Source: [Clostridium] asparagiforme DSM 15981 (GTDB lineage: Bacteria > Bacillota > Clostridia > Lachnospirales > Lachnospiraceae). From it: DNA of 64,000 bases. Shown piece by piece: positions 23,873 to 33,000 of the stretch. Under the pieces are notes generated by a model. The model worked only from the letters and a program-made list of their open reading frames with translations, had not been told where the DNA came from and made no database searches. The DNA lies in contig CP102272.1 in the NCBI GenBank assembly GCA_025149125.1, positions 1,860,001-1,924,000 on the forward strand. Reading direction: 5' to 3'. How positions within the stretch are numbered: the stretch's first letter is position 1; each line of letters opens with the position of its first letter. Position numbers and translations under genes: made by a program.

Positions 23873-26110
23873 TTAACAGCTCAATCCAAAATCCATCTCA
23901 TAATAATTCCCCATCTCGTCCCGGTAGGCATACGCCTTTCCGTTCTCGTCCTTCATGGAATCCGGCATATAGCGGTCTTTCACAAATCCGGGCACGTCGT
24001 TGTGGGAAACGCACACGCCGTCCTTGTCCACCGCCAGAACCGCGTCGTTTTTCGGAAGGGTGATGGGCAGCCGTCCGGTGGGGCGGCAAATTCCCAGAAT
24101 CACGTCCAGCAGAGCGTCCGTGCAGGTGTCAAAGCCCGCCAGCAGGGCGTCCGAGTACGGCTCTACATTTCCCACCATCCAGGCCAGGGTGAAATTCACG
24201 CAGGAGATCACCTTACCGCCCTTTTGCCGCACCGCCCTGGCGATCTCCCGGATTCGGGGCGCCCCGGCCAGGCTGGTCTCCCGGTGGAAGGTATCCGCGG
24301 GGCGCCCCAGGCTGTCCACATCCGTCACTTCCTTATCCTCGCAGATATCCAGCTCCAGGTAACCGCTGGTGGCGTGGAAGTATTCGCCGGAGCTGGGGGA
24401 GATGAAGAGCAGGGCGAGGTCCGCATCCCCGGCATTTTCAGCCAGAGCCAGGCCACGGTCCTTGGCCAGGGATTCCTGCAGCTTTTCCGTCTCATCCGCC
24501 GCGGCTTTTCCGTCCTTGCGGAAGCACTCCACATAGATTCGTTTTCCTTCCAGCCGTTCCCCGGCCAGGGGCAGCACGCCCTTGTCCTTTAGCAGCACCA
24601 CGGATTTGCGGTGCACGTCGTAAGCCGCGTCCCAGTGATCGCGGTCGGCTATAACCTTCGCAGCCTCTGCCGGGTCTCGGTAGGGGTTCTCAAAGAGGCC
24701 CAGGGCAAATTCCTCTTCCAGCGTCCTGGCTGCGGCCCGGGTCAGGGCCTCCTCGGACAGGGTCAGCTGTTCCGGGCGGTAGCCCTCGGGGACCGGATGG
24801 CCCTGTCCGGTGTAATAGCCGTGTTTCCAGCGCTCATAGGCCTCCCTGGCCGCGTCCACGTCCAGGGAGCCGCTGATGAGATCCACCCCGGTGTTCACAG
24901 CCAGCGCCACCCGGGACGGGCCGTCCAGCTCCTCCACGCCCCAGGCCATCTTGTTGGTGATCCCGGAATCGCTGTTGACGTAGCCTGTAAAGCCCATCTG
25001 CTCCCGGAGCAGGTCCTGGATGAAGAAACGGTTAAAGGCAAATCCCACCGGCGTCATGGGAACCGGCCTGCCGTCCAGATCGTATTGAGGGAGGCTTTTC
25101 TCCGCCGCCGGTTTGGCGTAGTAGGGCATGATGGAGGAAGCCTTTTTCTCCACCGCGGCCTTGAAGGCGGGCAGGTGGTAGTCGCCCAGGCTGCCCTCAG
25201 TCTGGTACACGTTCCACTGTCCCTGCTCGTAATGGGGGTCAAAGCCGTTTTCCCTGGCCCCGCCGCCCGGGAAATGCTTGATGGTGACGGCCACGCCCTC
25301 CGGTGTGACACCGGATTCGCTGCCCTGGATTCCGGGCACCAGGCGGGAGATCATTTCCGTGATCAGGGCCGGGTCCTCGCCAAAGGTGCCGTAGGTGCGC
25401 TGCCAGCGGGGGTCCGTCATGGCGTCCGCCATGTACATGTAGCCCTTCTTCAGACCCACCGCGTCCCATTCCCGGCGGATGCACTCCGCGAAGGTATCCA
25501 CCAGTCCGGGTCCATTTCCCTTCACGGCCGCGGCGATTCCCATGGTGCCCGGCCAGGCCGGAAATACCCCCGCCGCGTCGTTCATGCCGAACACCACCTC
25601 GCCGTTCTCGTTGCGGGAGTTGGAGGTGATCACCATGGGGATGCCGTGGGCGGTCTCCTCAGCTGTCTGGTTTAACTGGTTGATCCAGTCGGCCATGTCC
25701 GCGGCCTGGGGATTCTGGCGGAAGATCAGATGACGGATTCCCATTTTCTGGATGGTATAGGTGGTGCCGTAGGTCTTTTCCACATTGAAAATGGACTCGT
25801 CCTGCTCCACGATCTCCTCGTCCAGCAGCCCGGTCTCGTCCACCTTGGTCTTGTCCTCCTGTAAGAGGCCCATTTTCCGGGTGTTCACAAAGAGCAGGCC
25901 GATCTTTTCCTCCGGGCTCAGCTCTGCGGCCAGGGAGGCGGCCCGGGCGGCGGGCGGATTGCGCCAGTCCTTCCAGGCGGTCAGCAGGCCGTCGCCGGTA
26001 TGGTCCTTGAAAATGCGGCCGTCCCGCTCGATCACCGGCTTCACGGTGACGCCGATCACAGGGCCGTTCTCGTTCTGATAGTAGCGGATTCGTTCAGTGG
26101 CTTTATTCAT
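23873..26110 (-). CDS. Glycoside hydrolase family 3 protein
   Basis: About 745 residues; the ATG at 26110 is preceded by GGAG at 6 bases, better than ATG 26122. It has the GH3 (alpha/beta)8 domain, with TIKHFPGGGARENG (KHF motif) and the nucleophile Asp in GYVNSDSGITNKMAWGVEEL, followed by the C-terminal alpha/beta domain (VLLKDKGVLPL). No signal peptide, so it acts in the cytosol, fitting import of an intact glycoside by the symporter encoded just upstream. Substrate (beta-glucoside, xyloside or other) is not determined. Confidence 0.9.
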   Translation of the reverse strand: MNKATERIRYYQNENGPVIGVTVKPVIERDGRIFKDHTGDGLLTAWKDWRNPPAARAASLAAELSPEEKIGLLFVNTRKMGLLQEDKTKVDETGLLDEEIVEQDESIFNVEKTYGTTYTIQKMGIRHLIFRQNPQAADMADWINQLNQTAEETAHGIPMVITSNSRNENGEVVFGMNDAAGVFPAWPGTMGIAAAVKGNGPGLVDTFAECIRREWDAVGLKKGYMYMADAMTDPRWQRTYGTFGEDPALITEMISRLVPGIQGSESGVTPEGVAVTIKHFPGGGARENGFDPHYEQGQWNVYQTEGSLGDYHLPAFKAAVEKKASSIMPYYAKPAAEKSLPQYDLDGRPVPMTPVGFAFNRFFIQDLLREQMGFTGYVNSDSGITNKMAWGVEELDGPSRVALAVNTGVDLISGSLDVDAAREAYERWKHGYYTGQGHPVPEGYRPEQLTLSEEALTRAAARTLEEEFALGLFENPYRDPAEAAKVIADRDHWDAAYDVHRKSVVLLKDKGVLPLAGERLEGKRIYVECFRKDGKAAADETEKLQESLAKDRGLALAENAGDADLALLFISPSSGEYFHATSGYLELDICEDKEVTDVDSLGRPADTFHRETSLAGAPRIREIARAVRQKGGKVISCVNFTLAWMVGNVEPYSDALLAGFDTCTDALLDVILGICRPTGRLPITLPKNDAVLAVDKDGVCVSHNDVPGFVKDRYMPDSMKDENGKAYAYRDEMGNYYEMDFGLSC

Positions 26111-26202
26111 AGCTAGCTCCATTTCTTAATGATTGATTGTGAGGCTGTTAGCGGAGTATCATTCCATACAGGGTGCGCCGGGCTGGGAATTTCAGCCCGC
26201 GT

Positions 26203-27660
26203 TTAAGCCGCGGCCCCGCTGTTTCTGCGTCTGTCCAGCTCCGTCTGGATTTCCGCCATTTTGTCCTTGTCCAGGTCGTACCAGCGCATGGCAATGATGG
26301 TGGCGATGTGGCCCAGGATCGGCACAATGCAGAAGCAGACCATGATTGCCATGTTGAAGGTGGCGTTCACCGGTTCGTTGGGTTTTATCACCACATTTCC
26401 CACGCCCGCCAGGGTCAGCGCGAAGCCCTGGATCATAGCGGAGAAGGAGGAAATGATCTTGTCAATGAAGGAGAACATGGTTCCCATCATGCCGGGCACG
26501 AACCGGCCGCTGCGGTAGGTCTCGTAGTCCGTGCAGTCCGCGATCATAGGGATGATTCCGGCGTTGCCCATGCTGGCCAGGCATTTCTGCACCAGGAACA
26601 GGGCCAGGAACACGGCGGGAACCTCCGGATTGGGGCGGATGACGAACATGACGGCCAGCATGATCATGGAACCCCAGGTGCCCACCAGGAAGGTGCGTTT
26701 CAAGCCGAATTTCCGGGAAACGAACACGCCGCCGATGGAGATCGCCACCAGGGGAGCGATCAGCATGCTGGAAAATACGCCCTGCAGCTTGGAATCCAGC
26801 AGCATGTTGGCGAAGAGGTAGGTCATGGTTCCGCTCATCAGCAGCTGGCCCAGCTTATCGGTGGCAGCGGAGATGATCAGCATCTGGATGGGGCGGTTGT
26901 GAACCACAATGTCCTTATAATCCCGGAATTTGAGTTTGGGCTGCGCGCCGGACTGGACGAAAAATTCCGGGCGGTCCTTCTCGCTGATTCCGATGATGGC
27001 CAGGATGGTGAAAATGAAGGAGATAACGGCCAGCACCAGCACGGCCTCCTTCCACATGGCGGGGTTGATCATGCCCAGGCCCTTGCCGCTCTCGCCAACG
27101 AACTCGCCAACGGAGTATTTCTCAGCCAGGATCGTGGTGATCAGCATGGGCACCAGAGCGCTGGCCATCTGGGTCAGGACGCTGTCAAAGCCGGAGAAGA
27201 TGGGGCGCTGCCTTGGGTTGTTGGTCAGCACGGCCTGGCCGGCCTTGGTCACCACGGTCTGACAGGTGTAGCCGATGATGTAGATTACATAAAACAGGGT
27301 GGTGAACAGATATTTCTGGTGGATGGACCAGTGGGCCGGCGTGTTAAAAATCACGATCAGGCTGGCCCAGATGATCACGTTGCCGATCAGCATGTAGGGA
27401 CGGAATTTGCCGAAGCGGCCGTTGGTGCGGTCCACCAGCACGCCCACCAGGGGGTCGGTGATTGCGTCGAAAATGCGGGTGCCCGTTGCGATCAGGCCGA
27501 TGATGGCCGCCGCCAGCCCCAGCACGTTCTGGGTGAAATATGAATACTGCATCATCAGGAACATGGCGATGTTTGTGGCACAGTTGTTCAGCGAGAAAAA
27601 GCCGATCTGCCACAGCCTGGCATTGTTATATTGGTTTGCTGCACCTTTACTGTTTCCCAT
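26203..27660 (-). CDS. GPH-family sugar:cation symporter (MFS)
   Basis: About 485 residues from ATG 27660 (AGGAG upstream). Twelve hydrophobic segments; family-typical stretches DAITDPLVGVLVDRTNGRFG and GTRIF place it with glycoside-pentoside-hexuronide:cation symporters (MelB/UidB group). It ends 92 bases before the GH3 start, so the two form an operon for uptake and hydrolysis of one sugar, opposite to an AraC regulator. Confidence 0.92.
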   Translation of the reverse strand: MGNSKGAANQYNNARLWQIGFFSLNNCATNIAMFLMMQYSYFTQNVLGLAAAIIGLIATGTRIFDAITDPLVGVLVDRTNGRFGKFRPYMLIGNVIIWASLIVIFNTPAHWSIHQKYLFTTLFYVIYIIGYTCQTVVTKAGQAVLTNNPRQRPIFSGFDSVLTQMASALVPMLITTILAEKYSVGEFVGESGKGLGMINPAMWKEAVLVLAVISFIFTILAIIGISEKDRPEFFVQSGAQPKLKFRDYKDIVVHNRPIQMLIISAATDKLGQLLMSGTMTYLFANMLLDSKLQGVFSSMLIAPLVAISIGGVFVSRKFGLKRTFLVGTWGSMIMLAVMFVIRPNPEVPAVFLALFLVQKCLASMGNAGIIPMIADCTDYETYRSGRFVPGMMGTMFSFIDKIISSFSAMIQGFALTLAGVGNVVIKPNEPVNATFNMAIMVCFCIVPILGHIATIIAMRWYDLDKDKMAEIQTELDRRRNSGAAA

Positions 27661-27855
27661 TGTAGATTCTCCTATCACATTTTTCTTTGTTCGCCGGCTT
27701 TTTGTTCGTAACAACATTTTAACACACTTGTTTTTTTAGTGTTAGAAATATATAATACAAATTAGCAATATATTGTCATTTGGATTCGGCGGTTTTGACA
27801 GAAAATGAAATGGATTTTTGTCTATTTTGCCGCGGAAATAGGAGGAAAATGGAAA

Positions 27856-29094
27856 ATGCTGGAGGAACATGAGCGGGCCGGGCTGGCTGGACAATTTATC
27901 GAAGCGCTTCTCCAGGTTCCGGTGCTGTGCTGCCGGGCCGGGGCCGGCGAGCTGGAGGCGGGGTTTAAGCGTTTTTTGCCGGATTTTATGAAGAACAGCT
28001 TTCCGTTCTTCCTCAGCCGGGAAATGCTGGAGTCCCTGGAGCCGTCGGTGATTTACCACATGACGGATTTCGCAGGGCTGAATTTTCAGATGTTTCTTTA
28101 TGAGGGGGAGAGGGGAGAACAGTCCGCGGAGGCCGCCGCCTTCCACGCCTTTGTAGCCGGGCCATACCTTGCGGTAAAGCCGGACGAACCGTACTGCGAA
28201 CGGATTCTTCAGGAGAACGGCCAGAGCCTGTCCCTGATGGTGCCCTTCCGGCAATTCTGCCTGGGCTTGCCCATTGTGAGCACTTCGGTGATGATCGGGG
28301 CCATGCGCACGGCGGTGAAGGCGGTGACCGGGGAGGAGGGGGATGTTCTCTACCGCCACTACGAACCGCGTGAGAAGAAGGAACAATCGCCTCTGTACCA
28401 GAGCGGCGGGGAGGAGGCGGTGATGGAGCTTTTGGAGGAACGCTACCGCTACGAGAAGCTGATGCTACAGGAGGTGCGGCAGGGGAACACGGATAAGGCG
28501 CTGCACTATTACCGGCAGTTCTCACGGGCCAGCCGCTCCATCGTGCGGACTGAGGACCCCATCCGCACCTCCAAGAACCTGGGATTTTCCCTGAACACCA
28601 TGCTGCGCAAGAGCGCGGAGCTGGCGGGGATTCACCCGGTGTACCTGGACATTATTTCCTCCAACTTCGCCCTGTTGATCGAGAACGCCTACCGGATGGA
28701 GGAGGTGGAGGATATCAAGTTCCACATGATCGGCGCGTACTGCCGGTTTGTGCGCACCGAGCGCCTGGACCAGTATTCCCCGCTGGTGCGCCGGGCCGTC
28801 ACCTACATACGCCTTCACCTGGCGGAACCTTTGACCCTGAAGCAGATCGCTGAGGGGATCAGGGTCAGCCCCTCCTATCTCTCCCGAACATTCAACCGCG
28901 AGATAGGGGAGTCCGTCTCCAACTATATCGCCGGGGCCAGGGTGGAGAAAGCGGCGGAGCTTTTAAAATTCACCGGGCTGCCGGTCCAGAACATAGCGTC
29001 TTACGTGGGTTTTGCCAACCTTAATTATTTCAGCCGCTGCTTCCGCCTGCATAAAGGGACGACTCCAACCCAATACCGGAATCGCAAGCCTTGA
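27856..29094 (+). CDS. AraC-family transcriptional regulator
   Basis: About 412 residues from ATG 27856, ten bases after GGAGG. The last 100 residues are a double HTH AraC domain (LTLKQIAEGIRVSPSYLSRTF and IASYVGFANLNYFSRCF, ending KGTTPTQYRNR). The long N-terminal region is a family-specific sensor domain. Divergent from the GPH symporter/GH3 operon, which it probably activates. Its stop codon TGA lies inside the -35 box of the next promoter. Confidence 0.9.
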   Translation: MLEEHERAGLAGQFIEALLQVPVLCCRAGAGELEAGFKRFLPDFMKNSFPFFLSREMLESLEPSVIYHMTDFAGLNFQMFLYEGERGEQSAEAAAFHAFVAGPYLAVKPDEPYCERILQENGQSLSLMVPFRQFCLGLPIVSTSVMIGAMRTAVKAVTGEEGDVLYRHYEPREKKEQSPLYQSGGEEAVMELLEERYRYEKLMLQEVRQGNTDKALHYYRQFSRASRSIVRTEDPIRTSKNLGFSLNTMLRKSAELAGIHPVYLDIISSNFALLIENAYRMEEVEDIKFHMIGAYCRFVRTERLDQYSPLVRRAVTYIRLHLAEPLTLKQIAEGIRVSPSYLSRTFNREIGESVSNYIAGARVEKAAELLKFTGLPVQNIASYVGFANLNYFSRCFRLHKGTTPTQYRNRKP

Positions 29095-29119
29095 CATATA
29101 TAGATAATCGATATATAAT
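29091..29119 (+). promoter_or_regulatory. Consensus promoter of the PadR operon with overlapping operators
   Basis: TTGACA (29091-29096), exactly 17 bases, TATAAT (29114-29119). The spacer and downstream region to about 29145 are built of ATAGAT/ATCTAT inverted repeats (TATAGATAATCGATATATA and TAGATCTATCATCTATATA), a likely PadR operator for autorepression. Confidence 0.8.
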
Positions 29120-29190
29120 CAATAATAGATCTATCATCTATATAAAAAACGTACCGGACACGGTACGAGCAGGAACGGAGGCGGTATCAG

Positions 29191-29532
29191 ATGGCGGAAG
29201 AGAAAAAGTCCCTGTCCGGCAACACATCCATGCTCCTTTTGCAGCTTATGTCGGAGCGGGATATGTACGGCTATGAGATCATTGAAACCCTGAGGAAGCG
29301 GTCGGAAAACGTGTTCAATCTGAAGGCGGGCACCATGTACCCGCTGCTCCACGGCCTGGAATCCAAGGGCTTGCTGCAGTGTTACGAGACGGAGAGCCAG
29401 GGAAAGATTCGCAGGTATTATTCCATCACCCAAAAGGGGCGGAGCGTTCTGGCGGAGAAAAAGCAGGAGTGGAAGACCTACTCCCAAGCCGTGAACCAGG
29501 TGATGGGAGGTGCGCTGTATGGAAATGCATGA
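29191..29532 (+). CDS. PadR-family transcriptional regulator
   Basis: 113 residues, ATG behind GGAGG. Winged helix: MLLLQLMSERDMYGYEIIETLRKRS, then LKAGTMYPLLHGLESKGLL, then a wing with IRRYYSITQKG. PadR proteins are repressors released by small molecules or envelope stress. It overlaps the next gene by 14 bases, the usual arrangement in which PadR controls a permease-prefix-domain membrane protein. Confidence 0.94.
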   Translation: MAEEKKSLSGNTSMLLLQLMSERDMYGYEIIETLRKRSENVFNLKAGTMYPLLHGLESKGLLQCYETESQGKIRRYYSITQKGRSVLAEKKQEWKTYSQAVNQVMGGALYGNA

Positions 29533-30910
29533 GTACCTGGACGCCCTGTCCGGCCAGATCCGCAGCGGCAGGGCCAGGCAGGCGGTGAGAGAGGAGCTGG
29601 AGGCCCACATCCGGGATCAGGCCCAGACCTATGTGGACTCCGGTATGGAGGAACAGGAGGCTTTGGAGCAGGCGGTCCGCCAGATGGGCGATCCGGTGGA
29701 GGTGGGGATCGACATGGACCGGATTCACCGGCCCAGAAATGGATGGAAATTTTTGGGAGTGATCGCCGCGCTGAGCGCAGCCGGTCTTTTGGCCCAGTAT
29801 ATCTGCATCTACCGCTACGGCGGGAGTGAGCTTACCGGCAACAGCATCACCATCCAGGCATTTTACCGCCAATGCGCCTACACCCTGATGGGACTGGCGG
29901 TGATGGCGGGCCTCTATTTCTGCGATTACAGCCTGCTCAGCCGGTACGCTAAGGCCGCAGGCGCGCTGTTTATCGCCGCCGTGGCCATTGTCTGCATGCC
30001 CGGTCTTGCCCCGGTGGTGGCGGGAGCGCATTCCTATATAAAGGTTATAATGTACGTTTTTATCCCCCTCTACGGAGGCATACTCTATTGCTACAGGGGG
30101 AGCGGAATCCGGGGATACGTCTGCGCCCTTCTCTGGCTGGGAGCCGCGGCCTGGCTGGCCCTGTGCAGGATCAGAGGGGGAATCAGCGTCACCATCGACG
30201 TGCTTTTTGTCTGCTCCCTGCTGCTCATCATGTCCCTGTACCGCAACTGGTATGGAATCCGCTACAGAGCCCTTCCGGCGGCGGCCACCTGCGCGCTGGC
30301 GGCGTGCCTGGGCGCGGGGGTGGCGCTGAACCTCAGCGACTACCAGCTCCGCCGGCTGGAGGTGATATTGAATCCTCAGTCCGCCGACCGCGCCTACGGG
30401 TACCAGACGGGCGTAGCCCGGGAGATTGCGGGGCGGCTTGAGCTGGTGGGAGGACAAATGCCCGAGCGCACGCCGATTCACCGACTGCCGGGCGTACAGT
30501 ACGACTACGCGCTGCTCCAGACCGCATCCGTGTGGGGGTGGCTGGCGGCCGGCGTGCTGTTGGCAATTCTGGCTCTGTTTCTGGTCAGCCTGTTCATCAT
30601 GGTGAAGCGGCAGAAAAACCAGCTGGGACAGATGGTCGGCTTCGGCTGCGCGGCGATCCTGGCGCTGGAGAGCGCCCGCTATCTGCTGTACAATCTGGGG
30701 CTGGGGCTGATGCCCGCCGCCGGTATCCCGTTTCTCACCTATGGAAGGCTCCACACCGTGGCGGTGTACGCGCTCTTTGGAATCCTGCTCAGCATTTACC
30801 GCTATCAGGACCTGATCTGGGAGACGGGAAACAGACGGAAAGGCAGCAGGCGAACCATGGCCTGGGGCGTAGGAAAATACCGGATCCGCATCGAGCGGGC
30901 GGACGGCTGA
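29519..30910 (+). CDS. FtsW/RodA/SpoVE (SEDS) family protein with permease-prefix domain
   Basis: 463 residues from ATG 29519 (GGGAGGT, 7-base spacing). Residues 1-75 are a permease prefix domain 1 (EYLDALSGQIRSGRARQAVREELEAHI, MGDPVEVGIDMD). The rest has about 10 transmembrane helices with SEDS-like segments (GLMPAAGIPFLTYGRLHTVAVYALFGILLSIYR). Classical SEDS proteins polymerise peptidoglycan; the PadR-coupled, prefix-bearing type has no known role and its catalytic Asp cannot be confirmed by eye. The PadR operon ends at the terminator at 30946. Confidence 0.85.
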   Translation: MEMHEYLDALSGQIRSGRARQAVREELEAHIRDQAQTYVDSGMEEQEALEQAVRQMGDPVEVGIDMDRIHRPRNGWKFLGVIAALSAAGLLAQYICIYRYGGSELTGNSITIQAFYRQCAYTLMGLAVMAGLYFCDYSLLSRYAKAAGALFIAAVAIVCMPGLAPVVAGAHSYIKVIMYVFIPLYGGILYCYRGSGIRGYVCALLWLGAAAWLALCRIRGGISVTIDVLFVCSLLLIMSLYRNWYGIRYRALPAAATCALAACLGAGVALNLSDYQLRRLEVILNPQSADRAYGYQTGVAREIAGRLELVGGQMPERTPIHRLPGVQYDYALLQTASVWGWLAAGVLLAILALFLVSLFIMVKRQKNQLGQMVGFGCAAILALESARYLLYNLGLGLMPAAGIPFLTYGRLHTVAVYALFGILLSIYRYQDLIWETGNRRKGSRRTMAWGVGKYRIRIERADG

Positions 30911-30945
30911 AACCATTTCTAAAACCACTGGCCCCAAAGGCCGTC

Positions 30946-30989
30946 AAAAAGGCGTCCTGAGCGGAGATCAACCGCTCAGGACGCCTTTT
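30946..30989 (+). terminator. Terminator of the PadR-SEDS operon and intron insertion site
   Basis: AAAAAGGCGTCCTGAGCGG pairs with CCGCTCAGGACGCCTTTT. The group II intron starts five bases after it. Confidence 0.95.
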
Positions 30990-30993
30990 CGAT

Positions 30994-32944
30994 GTGTGCC
31001 CGGCGGCGCACGTTTCTAACCGGTGCAAGTCCGGAATCCGCCCGGTAGTGGGAAGGATATAGCCGAAGGCAAGGGTGTCCATCGTGAGGTGGAATCTGAA
31101 GGAAGCCGGATATGGGGAACATACTAACCCATGGGCAAATCTCTGGTCTGACGAACAGAAATCACATCAGGCTATGCATGAGGGTAAGACTGCATCACAA
31201 GTTGAAGCCCAATAACTACACGGAATCATGTATGGTAAATGTGGCAGATAGATGGAGAGAAAGAAACGTGTGTGTCTTCGCTCCGCTTCGGTCCGTGCAG
31301 AACAAGCATCCACTGGATGCTTTGCACCCCGGGGAGGTCTGTACGATATGTCCTGAAAGGGATAACCATTATCGTGAGATAATGCTGAACGTACAGAAGT
31401 CAGCCGAGGTCATAGTAGCCGAGAGGCAAAGGACCGAATCAATAGGAGTCCTTAGTACAACCGGGAAAGGAGGAAAGAACATTGGGTGCAGAAAACAGAG
31501 AAAGCTGCTCGCAAAGAGATAGCGCGGAACGTGAAGGGTATGTGAGAGCGCACCGTTCTTTCCGTCGGATATGGAAGGAACGGGACAGTGCACAACCGGA
31601 GCTCTTAGAGAAGATACTGGATAAGGACAACCTGAACAGAGCGTTCAAGAGAGTAAAGGCAAACAAGGGAGCACCGGGAATCGATGGAATGACCGTGGAG
31701 GAAGCCGGAGCCTACCTTCGGAAGACCCAGAAAGAGCTTATCGGGAGAATTAAAAGGGGGAAATATACTCCCGACCCGGTAAGACGAGTGGAAATCCCAA
31801 AACCAGACGGTGGAATACGAAAGCTTGGTATTCCAACAGTCAAAGACCGTATTTTCCAGCAAGCCATAACACAACAGCTCATGCCGGTCTATGAGCCGCT
31901 ATTCTCGGAAAACAGCTATGGCTATCGACCGGGGATAAGCGCAAAAGCCGCCATTCTGAAAGTGAAGGAGTATGCAGAACAGGGATATACCCATGCAGTG
32001 ACATTAGACCTGTCGAAATACTTTGATACACTTAACCACGAAATGCTCCTGAATATCTTGCGAAGGAATGTAAAGGACGAAAGGGTAATCCAGTGGATTA
32101 AGAGATACTTAAAGAGTGGTGTCATGGAAAACGGTGTAGTCATGGAAACCGAAGAAGGATCGCCGCAGGGCGGAAACATCTCACCCCTGCTGGCCAATAT
32201 CTATCTGAACGAGTTCGACCAGGAGTTTGAGAAGCGGGGAGTGGCATTTGTACGCTACGCAGACGATATTGTGCTGTTAGCTAAAAGTGAGAGAGCCGCA
32301 AAGAGATTACTGGAATCCAGCACGAAATATCTGGAGAAAACACTGAAACTGAAAGTGAATCAAAAGAAAAGTCGTGTAGTAAGTGTGTTTGCAATCCGAA
32401 ATTTTAAGTTTCTTGGCTTCACATTGGGAAAGAACGGGAAGGGCATATATGTCCGGGTTCATGGGAAGTCATGGAAGAAGATGAAGACAAAACTGAAAGA
32501 GCTCAGTTCCCGAAGGTCTTGTCAGAGTATACGTCCTTCATTGGAAAAGATAAAAGTATTCATGCGTGGATGGCTGAATTATTATGGGATTGCGGATATG
32601 AAGAACAGGATAGACGAACTAAACTCATGGCTGTATCACCGTATTCGAATGTGCATATGGAAACAATGGAAGTTACCCAAAACAAGGAAAAGAAATCTTA
32701 TAAAACTCGGAATACCTGAATATTTTGCACATCAGGCGGCAAACAGCCGCAGGAAATACTGGTATGTAACGGGAATGGGAGCGGTCAACAGAGCATTAAC
32801 ACAAGAAAGACTGATAAACAGTGGCTTTTATGATTTAGCTACTGCCTATCAGTCCGTGCATGTCAACTATTGAAACCGCCGTGTACCGAACGGTACGCAC
32901 GGTGGTGTGAGAGGACGGGAGTTAATCACTCCCTCCTACTCGAT
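30994..32944 (+). mobile_element. Group IIC (class C) self-splicing intron
   Basis: The 5' end GTGTGCCCGGC and the core elements (CAAGGGTGTCC, GGAATCTGAAGGAAG, CCGGGGAGGTCTG) match the Oceanobacillus iheyensis class C intron architecture. Domain V/VI at the 3' end reads ACCGCCGTGTACCGAACGG, GGTGGTGTGAGAGGACGGG, then ACTCCCTCCTACTCGAT. Its position directly behind an intrinsic terminator, with a short T-rich exon TTTTCGAT, is the hallmark insertion site of class C introns. The intron looks intact with an open maturase. The exact 3' junction (32942-32945) is uncertain by a base or two. Confidence 0.95.
31482..32873 (+). CDS. ltrA: Group II intron reverse transcriptase/maturase
   Basis: 463 residues, TTG start placed after AAAGGAGG. 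RT blocks are complete: GIDGMTVEE, RKLGIPTVKDRIFQQAI, SYGYRPG, LDLSKYFDTLNHE, GSPQGGNISPLLANIYL, and the catalytic FVRYADDIV. The maturase X domain follows (GWLNYYGIADM). No HNH endonuclease domain is present at the C-terminus, as usual for class C. The stop codon abuts domain V, so the gene lies in domain IV. It splices and retromobilises its host intron. Confidence 0.95.
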   Translation: MGAENRESCSQRDSAEREGYVRAHRSFRRIWKERDSAQPELLEKILDKDNLNRAFKRVKANKGAPGIDGMTVEEAGAYLRKTQKELIGRIKRGKYTPDPVRRVEIPKPDGGIRKLGIPTVKDRIFQQAITQQLMPVYEPLFSENSYGYRPGISAKAAILKVKEYAEQGYTHAVTLDLSKYFDTLNHEMLLNILRRNVKDERVIQWIKRYLKSGVMENGVVMETEEGSPQGGNISPLLANIYLNEFDQEFEKRGVAFVRYADDIVLLAKSERAAKRLLESSTKYLEKTLKLKVNQKKSRVVSVFAIRNFKFLGFTLGKNGKGIYVRVHGKSWKKMKTKLKELSSRRSCQSIRPSLEKIKVFMRGWLNYYGIADMKNRIDELNSWLYHRIRMCIWKQWKLPKTRKRNLIKLGIPEYFAHQAANSRRKYWYVTGMGAVNRALTQERLINSGFYDLATAYQSVHVNY

Positions 32945-33000
32945 CCTTATTGATATGCCGGTATTACGCTGCCGGCCGGGCGCAGGATTCCATAGGAATC

